Shown: positions 11,521 to 20,945 of the stretch, in pieces
Position numbering within the stretch: the first letter of the stretch is position 1
Layout of the letters: every line of letters begins with the position of its first letter
Source: Sweltsa coloradensis
Lineage: Eukaryota > Arthropoda > Insecta > Plecoptera > Chloroperlidae
Direction: 5' to 3'
Assembly (NCBI GenBank): GCA_024449915.1
Contig: JAMZAV010000026.1
Coordinates: 682,001 to 746,000 of the forward strand
Length of the DNA stretch: 64,000 nt
Program-made: the position numbers and the translations under genes
Notes under the pieces: model-generated
The model's input: the letters and a program-made list of their open reading frames with translations, nothing else
Told to the model about the DNA's origin: nothing
The model's database searches: none

Positions 11521-12744
11521 AACGTTGGTGAATATGTTTAGCTAATATTTGGGATTTTTCTCAGTCGTCACATGATTCAAACCTTGTCAAAAACCGCTTT
11601 TTTTTACAACGCCACATTTAAATAAGAAATATATAACGCGTCAGTTTTTCTTTTAGGATGGGTTGATTACCCTCCGCCGTTTTGTGACACTCCTCCCCCC
11701 CCCCCCCCTGATGCGATGCGATGCTGTGTGAAACCAGCACCAAAGGAACGCTCACAGCCAATCTTGTTACCTATTAAACCCCTCAATGTTCCCGACTCTT
11801 CCTAATGAATAAGTTATCCCGCAAAAGATCCCGGGGCGTCAGGACCGCGTGGTAAATAATTACCTCCCCCAGGCTAGGCACTCGAGGAATCTCTCTCGCA
11901 GGGTTGCCAACTTCAAAGGGTTTTTATTCGACAATTTATGCGCAGATTTTCACACTCGTTTAATTCAAACTGTTTTTAGTGTCTAATGAAGTGAGTAGTG
12001 CATAGAGTCATAATTTGCACGCTTGTCATTAGTGCATACAAAGTATTATGACAATGCAGCAGGAAATTAATGTCGTAATGAAAAAGCATGGGTGTGTGCT
12101 TGTAGGGACAAAACTGAACACACTATAAATTAATTTAGTGTGTGATTTAAACGATGGTGTTTTGTTACTAGCGCAATGTGCATTGAACAAAATCACAATA
12201 CAAATTCTATGATCACATAGGAGCTGTAAAAAATAAATTGAAACACTGGGATTAAACAAAATGTATCGCTAGTTTATTTGTATACTTTCCACATAGTGAG
12301 ATAGATCATTTTACGGGTGGCAAATGGTATTCAAATGTCATACTTCTACAATGTGTGTAACATTTTTTTATAATAGGCCCACATAATGATATCTTCTACA
12401 AGTTTGCTGTCGAGACAAGAAAAGTACAATCAAAATGTTGGTTATAATAAGTGCAAATTATGAATTTTGAACTTCTTGTTAGATAAGGTGGCCTCAACGA
12501 TGTATAATTGCCTTTAATTTTACATTTATTTTAAAAACATGGCCAATATCTTTTTTGTATAATCTAACACTCAGGGCACTTTGATAACACTGTCAGGTTA
12601 CATCTTTCATCGTATAACAATGTATAATAATGCAACTGCGAGATGTATATTAGCATTTGAAGACACCCTCAAATCTCAAACACCGAATTACAAAACTTCG
12701 AAGGAGTTTGAAGTGCAAATGGAACAAACCTACCTGAGATTGAG
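11521..12744. other. No gene supported
   Basis: AT-rich DNA with a C14 tract at 11695-11708. Frames at 12029-12259 and 12581-12841 are short, and the second runs into the 62-bp repeats. Confidence 0.5.
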
Positions 12745-12992
12745 GTGCTCAGCTCCGGCTAAACCAAGCCTGTCTCTGATTGGCCAGTCTCGTGACCACC
12801 GGCAGGGTGCTCAGCTCCGGCTAAACCAAGCCTGTCTCTGATTGGCCAGTCTCGTGACCACCGGCAGGGTGCTCAGCTCCGGCTAAACCAAGCCTGTCTC
12901 TGATTGGCCAGTCTCGTGACCACCGGCAGGGTGCTCAGCTCCGGCTAAACCAAGCCTGTCTCTGATTGGCCAGTCTCGTGACCACCAGCAGG
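12745..12992. repeat. 62-bp minisatellite, four near-identical copies
   Basis: Units start at 12745, 12807, 12869 and 12931. They are essentially identical until the last few bases (ACCACCGGCAGG becomes ACCACCAGCAGG), which implies recent expansion. Each unit has CTGATTGGCCAG, an inverted CCAAT box, and CTCGTGACCACC. Because 62 is not a multiple of three, open frames here shift phase between units and are not coding. A GC-rich stretch follows directly. Confidence 0.95.
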
Positions 12993-13004
12993 AACTAATG
13001 ATGC

Positions 13005-13260
13005 TTTGTGATATGAAATATGTGGAGTCTCGTCTCGTCTGTAAACTTGTGCGGTTGCGGTGCAAGTTACGCGACGTGCTTCCGTTTGATCTCGGAGCAG
13101 CCAGAGCAGTTCAGAGTAGAACAATTAGACAGGACGGTAGCCGCGCGCTCGTCTGAAATCCGAGGAGGCGCCGGATTATGCGATGAGAGGACTATGCTGG
13201 TTCACTCTAGCCACAGGCGTCTCAAGGGTTTCTCCCGCTTTGAGTAGAAGATGTTCGAAG
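13005..13260 (+). promoter_or_regulatory. GC-rich segment downstream of CCAAT repeats, promoter or 5' UTR candidate
   Basis: This CpG-richer block follows four copies of an ATTGG (inverted CCAAT) element at 62-bp spacing, which is the layout expected of a TATA-less promoter. A frame of 75 codons (13020-13247) has no known domain. I infer only that this could be a transcription start region. No initiator or donor site settles it. Confidence 0.28.
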
Positions 13261-13354
13261 TTCCTCTAGGAAACTAGTCGAGTCAAACCATCGCCCTCCA
13301 CTTCCTGCTTCAAACCACCATGCAACCTTTCTTCTCTTGTTTGATTCACTATCT

Positions 13355-13720
13355 TTAGAGGGAGGGATAGTCGCGAAATTAAAACCACGCGAAATAACAT
13401 TTTTTTCGTGATATCTCGAGAACGATGCAAACTATCTAAAAACTGATTGCAGACAGCTCTGTGGTTTTGTTAGAACAATATAGGCCTAATGCGAGAAAAA
13501 TATTCAAATATTGTAATCGGTGCGGTTTGTATAAGATATGCATTTAATTTATTAAATATATCAAATAAAAAACTTAATTACCATCACATTACAATATTTT
13601 TTCGTACAGGCTATAGTTCTTCCAAAACCACAGGGCTGTCTAAATCAATTTTTAGATATTTTGCGTCGTTCTCGAGATATCACGAAAAAACTATAATTTC
13701 GCGACTATCCCTCCCTCTTA
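13355..13720. mobile_element. Fold-back/MITE-like element 1
   Basis: Terminal inverted repeats of about 100 bp. The left arm starts TAGAGGGAGGGATAGTCGCG and includes TCGTGATATCTCGAGAACGA and a CTGTGGTTTTG end. The right arm (about 13620-13719) is its complement with scattered mismatches and small indels. The central 150 bp is AT-rich without a frame. It is non-autonomous. The target duplication is unclear because the next element begins within a few bases. Confidence 0.85.
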
Positions 13721-13723
13721 ATT

Positions 13724-14130
13724 AAGGGGTATCACACTGGGGTCGCCGCCAACTGGCTACATTTTTGTGTTACAATCAGAAGTGAACAGAACGAATGTGC
13801 GCATGCACAGAACGATAGAAATCCAACCAGGGATTGCAGTTGGCAGTTTAGAAAATTCTCTATAATAGGCAATTGTAGCCAACTGCGACCCAAAACCCAA
13901 CCAAAAACTGTAACCAGTTGCCGGTGACTCCAGTGTTATACCCTCTTTACAGTTTTTGGTTAGATTTTGTGTTGCAGTTCGCTAATTGCCTATATAGATC
14001 ATTTTCTACACTGCCAACTGCAATCCCTGGTTGGATTTATGGTACTGAGCATGCGCAAATCGTTCTGCTTACTTCCTGTTGTAACCAAAACTTGTAGCCA
14101 GTTGACGTCGACCCCAGTGTGATACCTCTT
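13724..14130. mobile_element. Fold-back/MITE-like element 2
   Basis: Long inverted arms of about 150 bp. The left begins GGGGTATCACACTGGGGTCG and contains CCAACCAGGGATTGCAGTTG. The right is the complement and ends CCCCAGTGTGATACCTC. A third, diverged end-like block (CTCCAGTGTTATACCCTC) sits in the middle, next to AACCAAAAACTGT and its complement. This suggests a nested or partly duplicated element. No coding content. Confidence 0.85.
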
Positions 14131-14134
14131 TTAT

Positions 14135-14770
14135 CGAAGCTAATACAAACTTTTCCATTGGAATGCTGTCGGGTATACATCAGTTTTTCCAGTGTGGAAG
14201 TGAGTGCCCAAGGGGTATTCTCATATGACTGAAGTCGATTTAAAATTAATGAACTAACTTTGCTACCTCGTTATAGACAAGAACAGTATTAAGTTTTATT
14301 AAGTTCTAGCGAGTTTTGTTCATATGGAAGTCGTTGCGACGTCTAGAAAATATAAAACAGTCCTGTCTTGCTAGGTTGTATTGCTTCAGTAAAATGCCGT
14401 ATAACATATATTTACATAATAATTCCACTATGTACAATTTGTTCTATTTGTGACAATGATAATAATATAATTTTATATTAAAACTTTAATGAAACACAAC
14501 TCATATTTCAATTGTTAAACTTTTTAAATACATTTTATAAAAGATAACAAACTGTGAAAAGTTAATTATTTAAGTTAAAGTTTATTTGGATTAAGGGGCG
14601 CGTTAACCGTTGCGGCGTAAGAATCAGCCACGGGAGAAAAGGGTGGGTTCTCACGTCGCGGTTGTCATCGTCTTTGTCATCGTTCGTATTGTTATTGTCA
14701 TCGTCGTCGGGGAGGTCGTCAAGGGAAAGGGGAGATGTCCCTGACGACGATTGCCAGAGCTTGCCTCTAG
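14135..14770. other. No gene supported
   Basis: AT-rich DNA, then a cryptic GTCATC/GTCGTC-type simple repeat at 14660-14720. On the minus strand that repeat encodes an Asp/Asn run inside a 118-codon frame starting from a non-ATG codon. The frame overlaps the hairpin below and is not considered a gene. Confidence 0.55.
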
Positions 14771-14777
14771 TTGTATG

Positions 14778-14824
14778 TTTTCGTTTGGCGGTATTTTGTA
14801 CCGATTTGTACCGCCAAACGAAAA
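14778..14824. repeat. Perfect 16-bp inverted repeat
   Basis: TTTTCGTTTGGCGGTA at 14778-14793 pairs perfectly with TACCGCCAAACGAAAA at 14809-14824 around a 15-nt loop. It is isolated and not linked to another family here. Confidence 0.85.
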
Positions 14825-14829
14825 AATTC

Positions 14830-16465
14830 GCAGGAAAGACAATTGTTAAAAAAAACTTTTTTCTCTCAGTCAGCCTATAAAAAACCAGTTGAAAATTAAT
14901 GTCACAAAAACACAACACCCTACGTTGAATGGTGTGCCTTTTACTTGGCAGTTTTAAATTATTTTGAGGTGGCGATATTGGCCGTGTACCGGATCAGATT
15001 TTTTTTTAAGTTTTGAGTATTTAAAAGAGTCAGGTTTCAAGACCATTCGCTATATTTTGACTTGGTAGCATATTTTGGGAAATAGAAAAACGCGGTCGAG
15101 TAGCCTTAATATACTACCCTTCCTACTAGCTGATGTTATGGTAAACTGAACTATTAAAAGTGTGTGACACTACTTACCTTTGGAATACCTTTATTTAGTT
15201 AGAGCTTAATTAGAAGCCAAGGAGAGTACACCAGACCAGGTGTTGATGAACCTTTTTAAAATTAAGAGCTATTAATACTTAAAATTAAATATTTAGTTGT
15301 TCTGTAAAGTTACTTATATTATGAGCGAGTTTATAGCTAGGAATGAATGAGTTAATGCACGAAACATGATATAAAAATTTAGTACACCCACACACGAAAT
15401 GCAATTCACAAAGAACTTTCCTCATCATCTCTGGTACTCTGGTATTCTGCGTGGTCGCTGAGTTACGCCAGTGAGTCCCGAGAAGCCTACTCGGGTGGTG
15501 TTCTTCACACTACGCGCAACAGAACATCGGCTTTAGGGTTTGAGTATTCATGAAGGGAGAACTTCCAAGCCAAACTTTCTGAGGGTAAGGCCTACTTCCC
15601 TGCATTTACCAGGAATCAATTGTAAAGTAATATCACGAGAGCAGCTAACTCACGGGGCTTGCTTAATGAGCAATCATGGACAGCGAATTGGCCTATTATC
15701 TTCATATGATGAATGGTATACAAATTCAGACCACAAGTTCGTTATAATGTCAATTGTCAATAACTTTTGAATTTTATTACATGCAGGCAAATGAGACGTT
15801 ATAATTGCGCATATTTATTCAGATTTATTTGTAGGATACTAAAAAAATCGTTTTTAAGGGGCGTTTTAAAACTTTGTATTTGGCTTATGTTTTCTTGTTA
15901 CGTAAAATGAGTTTTCTGTAAATTTCGTAATTCTTCTAATTTTAATTTTTGTGTTTATAAAATTCCTAAATTATCATATTCATATTTTTGTTCACAATTG
16001 GCTACAATATACAATCAAAATGTTAAAAGCGTAAATAATGTTCAGAATACTTATATGTTCCGTGTTCAAAATGTGTATTCTTGCCATCTTTCACTAACTT
16101 TCTGGTTAAACGGTGCAATAAATTTGTTCTTCAAATGATATTTTCTATTAACCCCAAACATAGCAAATAAGAAACAACATAGCTATATACTTTGAGAGAG
16201 AGAAAACATATTTTCAACTGTCAGAATTGAAACAGAATAAATGGACGTCTTGAACAGAAGTTTAGAAGTTGTTTTTAAATTCTCTGTCGAGTTTCTAAAG
16301 TTTCAAAGTTCGAACCAAGTTTGAAAGATCGTGCTGACTGTCTGACATGTTGGGTCCATTGCAGACCCTCGTCTGTACCGCCCTGGTACTGGGTGATACG
16401 CGGGTATTGTTGTGATGCAGCGATTACAAAATTATACCCCTATGCCACGGCCCTCAATTCTTACC
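14830..16465. other. No gene supported
   Basis: AT-rich single-copy DNA. A 76-codon frame at 15540-15770 lacks splice or domain evidence. Confidence 0.5.
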
Positions 16466-16469
16466 TAAC

Positions 16470-16600
16470 TGACATTTAGAGTCAGACTCGGATTTGGAAG
16501 GTCGCGGATTTGAGTCCCACTACCAGCATAATCATGACTGAAAGCTGACTGAAGTTTTTTTCTTACTACAAAATTAATGTTTTTGTATTTTGACAAGCGA
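16470..16600 (+). repeat. tRNA-derived SINE, family A, degenerate
   Basis: A degenerate B box (CGCGGATTTGAGTCCCAC at 16503-16520) is followed by CATAATCATGACTGAAAGC and a T-rich stretch. This matches the CCGGCAATCCTGACTGAA body seen at 19163 and 44184. The A box is poorly preserved. Confidence 0.5.
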
Positions 16601-16937
16601 TTGTCAAGTTCTGGTTGTATTGCTTATACAAATTAAGCAAACCTCCCTTCCTATGGATTCATTATTCATGTCCTCCATGGACTAGACTTAGGCGGTTAGG
16701 CCTACTGTTTTTCTTCATAGGGGACTTCGGTTCTGTCAAAGACAAATATGCGATTTTATTCATTAAGCTGGCCTCTTCTAACATTTCCTTGGCGGAAGAC
16801 TAGGTTTTTGTATAAGCATTCAATGGGAAATAAAATTGGAGGATTTTTTGTTGCTTACCGTTTCTTTTTTATGCAATTTCTTTCGTTATTCAAGACGATG
16901 AGTGGTGATACGATGAAGGACGATTACAAAAACATAC

Positions 16938-17014
16938 CTAATGCGGGATTCGAACCCATGCCCTCGTAGTCTCATTCGCTTCGGACCAGCGCCCGTATGT
17001 GCCACCGCGGACTG
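16938..17014 (-). repeat. tRNA-like SINE head with intact B box
   Basis: On the minus strand, GGTGGCACATACGGGCGCTG (A-box-like) is followed about 40 nt later by GGGTTCGAATCCC, a perfect B box, and the total length is tRNA-like. A strict cloverleaf with matching acceptor arms was not found, so I call it a tRNA-derived repeat. Confidence 0.6.
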
Positions 17015-17423
17015 CTATGAAACTGATAAAAGCTATAGTTTTGTCCTCGTAGCTTGTGTGCTCAGGGTACCTACATGGGCCACGGGTTGGTATCTCGCTG
17101 ACTGATTGTCGTCGACCAGTGAACCAGTGAGCGCATACCTTCTCATTACCACGTGGTTCACTTGAGCTACTTCCAATCAGCGAGAGTCAACACAACGTTA
17201 GAACAAGTCGGGGTAGAAACGAGGAAAAATACATCGAATCGTTCTCGTCAGGCACAAAGTCAGAGGTGATTGAAAATTCCCCCCTCGCCTGAGGAATCCC
17301 CAGTCATCGGATAGTACTTTGTGGTTGTTTGTGTCGGTAACACAATCAGGGGACGAGGCGGAAATCCTGGCGATTGACGTAGTGTCGCGCAGGAATCAAC
17401 TTTAAATTGGTTTTAGACGAGGG

Positions 17424-17505
17424 TGGACATCGAACCTGTGGAAGTTTCTCTTGGGTCGACAAGATTACAGTCGCAGGCCTAGAGTTTCAGTGCGGTAAAC
17501 GTACT
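17424..17505 (-). repeat. Possible decayed tRNA-like head
   Basis: The minus strand shows CAGGTTCGATGTCC at about 17424-17440, a B-box-like string. Upstream sequence on that strand does not give a clear A box. Weak. Confidence 0.3.
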
Positions 17506-17509
17506 AAAC

Positions 17510-19015
17510 CGATGATATAGGATGTCGACACTACCCACTCGAATCCCTCTCATTCGTCGCTCAGCGGACAATTAAACACTAACATTAATCAAATTAATAA
17601 AATGGATGAAAAAAGGAATTCGAATAAGTAGTGCACATGACAATTATAGCATCGGCTTCGGGCAGTGTATAACGAAATTACATTTCAGGGAACTAAATTA
17701 CATTACACAAATTCTACATCGGTAACTGATTTCGCAATAGCTTTACTTCGTACGAGTTGTTTTGTTGTTTTGCTCTCAAAAAGTCAAAATTTCCTGTTGA
17801 TGATAATACGTCTAAAGTTACGATTTTTTTCCATTATTAACCACAAAAACATCACACTGTATACAATCCGTGTATTAAAAACTAATACATTTAGTAACAA
17901 GGAAAACAATTTAAAAAGCAATATAACTTATCCTGTGAACATTTATTCAAAATGAAATGCTATTACTTTTGGAAAGGAAACATGTGCATATTTATATTAC
18001 ACACTTTATTTTGAAGTAAAATATTCTGAAGTCACTCGTAACTTTACCCAAGATGGCGTTCTATGCGTGTCCCAGTCATAAGATTCTCCTGGTCGTCATA
18101 CTATGTCGTGACGTCACGGCCCCACCTGAGGGCGATGACTCTGCCTCTTTATGACCATCTCGGTGTTGGTCTTGGTCAAAGAAAGAGTTAACAAAGCAAT
18201 TTCCGCAAACTTTTTCCGACTAAACAACACCCGAGTTTTATTGGGGGAAAACTCACGAGGGTGCTTTAAAAACTTTCAAACGACACTCGTCCATTAATTA
18301 CCCTTTTGTTATGACTTTGACCTGCTACGCGCTCAACAACTTAACCCGGATGTAGTAAACACACTTTAAAACATATTTTCATAGCTTACTCCAGCACAAC
18401 CAACAGGTATGCGAGCCCACTCTACGTAAAAGTAAAACTAAGGGTGTAAAAAAAGGGTGCTAATTCCTTTGCACGGTAACGACAGCACGTAGGTCCCGGA
18501 AGACTTGGGTGCATGCGGACACTCAGCCGCTCGAGCTCAATACTTAGGCCTACTTCTGGATTACATGCAGAAAGATGAACACATTTCAGTTGGCTGTTTT
18601 ACCCTTACAACAGATTGCTAAATCTTCATCTATCGCACATAGCCCATTTCCCGTTTTAGTCACAGATTTTACCCTGCGATTCTTCTAGATCGATTCTAAA
18701 TCGTAAATTTTTGTCGATGTTTATGATATATTTCGAGTGATGAAACGATACCAAAATTTGAAAAACAAATCACGTATGAAGATGGTCACCATCTTCTTTG
18801 TATAAAGTAACAAAACGTATCTTGATCGATTAAAAAATGTATACTTTTTTTTGTAATAATACTTTATTGAACATATTGGTTAAAATGGTCAAACAGAAAA
18901 AAATTAAATTGAAAAGCGCGAACGCACATTTTTAACTTAGCTCGCGACATACTCGTGCTAAATTAATTGTGCTTTCAAACAACGACCAGTCGCACATAAA
19001 AATGAACGATGATTG
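17510..19015. other. Mostly no gene; SINE family A 3' piece near 18440-18600
   Basis: Most of this is AT-rich single-copy DNA with a CRE palindrome TGACGTCA at 18109-18116. At about 18500-18600 a stretch with GCGGACACTCAGCCGCTCGAG and TTACATGCAGAAAGATGAAC matches the 3' part of the SINE at 44395-44480 (GCGGACTCTCAGGCTCTCGA, TTAAATGCAGGAAGATCAAC). It is therefore a family A 3' fragment. No gene seen. Confidence 0.5.
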
Positions 19016-19021
19016 TTTATA

Positions 19022-19090
19022 ACTGGGACCGGAATCGAACCTAGAACCTCTAGTAGAGCTGCGAACTCAACAGGCATGAGTATAGACAAA
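19022..19090 (-). repeat. tRNA-like head, minus strand
   Basis: The minus strand carries AGGTTCTAGGTTCGATTCCG with a B-box core, opposite in orientation to the SINE that starts about 10 bp further on. The pair is arranged head to head. Confidence 0.5.
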
Positions 19091-19098
19091 CCGGGAGT

Positions 19099-19270
19099 GT
19101 TTGCCCAAGCGTTAAAATCGCGACTCTGATTCATGAGGTACCGGGTTCGAATCCCGTCGAGACCGGCAATCCTGACTGAAGGATAGGGGTTGATTCCTCT
19201 TAAAGCTAATCACTGAAGAGGGTCACACCGGGTAATTCTGATGTGCACCCTACAGCGGGCATCCCACAAA
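19099..19270 (+). repeat. tRNA-derived SINE, family A, best copy
   Basis: A tRNA-like head ends in a perfect B box GGGTTCGAATCCC (19143-19155). Then comes the family junction ACCGGCAATCCTGACTGAAG, the body AGGGGTTGATTCCTCTTAAA and CTGAAGAGGGTCACACCGGG. The last block is shared with 44330-44400 (CTGAAGAGAATCACACCAAG). This is the clearest full-length member in the window. Confidence 0.7.
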
Positions 19271-19279
19271 CCGTTGTTT

Positions 19280-20175
19280 GTCGTCAACCTACCCTCGTGT
19301 ATGTGCTACCGACAACGGCACCCTGGGAGCTCACCCAGCAACAAACACTTGGGTTTATTATAATACCACCGCTCGTGTGCTTACACTCCCCTAGGTAAAA
19401 TAACTTAAGCCCCTTTGTTACCGGGCTCATCAACCGTACACACGTTGTAACTCCCCGCCCACCCCGGGGTACTAAAGCCCGCGGCAACAAGTCATTCCAC
19501 GTATACACGGGAATATTCCCGTCTCCAGGAACCACTACCTGTCACCACAAATAACACATATGACGGCGGGGGGGTTGGTACGCGTAATTGGATGAACAAA
19601 CAGATGAATTCAATTTGACTTTCCCTAGAAAGAGGTGGTCTCTTGTTCGTTGTGTATAGTTCGCACTCTACCAGAAAAACGACTTTTACGATCTGGATGA
19701 AACTTTGAGGGGAGCTTCTCAATGTCTAAAGCTATACCCGTCAACGTATGTTAGTGTGATAAGATAATTGTCTCACGAGAATAGTGTTTTTAAACAGTAT
19801 TTGGTTCTTTTGTGTGTGTTCATGTCCCTACCGTACAAACAGCCACTCCGATTTAGATTTAATTTTAAGGGAATCTTCGAAATTTCTACTGACACACCTG
19901 CCAAGTTCCGTTTGCGATTATTGAAGTATCCGCTCCCGCCCAAACATTTCACTTTGTTTTTTTGTTTTTTTCGCTCTTTATTGAACAAACGACCACTCCG
20001 ATTTTATTGAAATTTTCAGGGAACTTTCAAAATCTCTAAATAGAGACCTGCCACAGTTGTGAGCTCGACCAAAGAAATATTTATGCTGTTGACGAGGACT
20101 CAATATACCGTTACGCTCATCCTTCAGCGCAGTATGAGTCGCGTTCTCGAAGCCACAACACTTGATCGGTTTTCT
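19280..20175. other. No gene; paired ACTCCGATTTxxATT segments
   Basis: Two related stretches, at about 19840-19910 and 19985-20060, share CCACTCCGATTTTATTGAAA-like sequence followed by CAGGGAACTTTCAAAATCTC. They resemble the GAACGG..GAAATTTT part of the GAGCG-type repeats described at 31445 and 36838. Overlapping frames on both strands are not supported as genes. Confidence 0.45.
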
Positions 20176-20180
20176 GTACA

Positions 20181-20212
20181 CGTGCGTGTGCGTGTGCGTG
20201 TGCGTGTGCGCG
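20181..20212. repeat. (GTGTGC)n alternating purine-pyrimidine tract
   Basis: About five CGTGTG-type units of strictly alternating purine and pyrimidine, capable in principle of Z-DNA formation. Confidence 0.9.
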
Positions 20213-20441
20213 TTCATACTCTACGCACTGTGCACGTACTTATACTTATGATGTTTACCAGGCGGTACTCGTTCCTCGTTAGCAGACGATGGAGACTGGA
20301 AATAATTAATCGCCCAACACGAGATTCCATCTTCCGCTCAGCTGACCCGCACTAAATGAATCGTTCTTGAGGCTGTCACAGCTAACAGGTTGTCGACATT
20401 ACTCGATCATACTCCGGACGTGTGGCTGATGGAACTGCGTG

Positions 20442-20945
20442 CACGGACACTGCCTTGCCTTCTATTATAGACACGAGCAGCATCTAGGAGGCAGTGGATC
20501 GGACACTGTCTTCTATTATAGACACCATAGCACATCTAGACAGGCAGTGGATCGGCAACACTGCCTTCATATAGACACACAGCTTAGCAGCAGTGGATCG
20601 GACACTGTTTATTATAGACATCGACAGCATCTAGAGGCAGTGGATCGGACACAGTCTCTATTATACACGCAGCAGCATCAGGAGCAGTGAATTGACATTC
20701 AGCCTTTATTATAGACACGATGACATACTAGGAGGTAGTGGATCGACACTGCTTTTATATAGACACAGCGTCATCTAGGCGGGAGTGTGATCGGACACTG
20801 CCTTGCTTATGACACAGCGCATCAGGAGGTAGTGATCGGAAACTGCCTTCTATTATAGACACAGCGCATCAGAGGCAGTGTTCGGACATGCCTCTATTAT
20901 AGACCGATGCAGCATCCTAGGAGCAGTGAGAGCCAACACTGTCGG
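20442..20945. repeat. Hairpin minisatellite of the CACTGCCTC family
   Basis: About ten units of 45-57 bp follow the plan CACTGCCTTCTATTATAGAC, a short spacer, CAGCATCTAGGAGGCAGTGG, ATCGGA. Each unit begins and ends with complementary sequence (CACTGCCT...AGGCAGTG), so each can fold into a hairpin. Units differ by many one-base deletions, which could be age or assembly error. Open frames across the array drift in phase and are not genes. Confidence 0.85.

Noticed and set aside
14562..14918. 118-codon minus-strand frame with an Asp/Asn-rich run
   Set aside because: The run is translated from a GTCATC-type simple repeat, the frame starts at a non-ATG codon and it spans a perfect hairpin.
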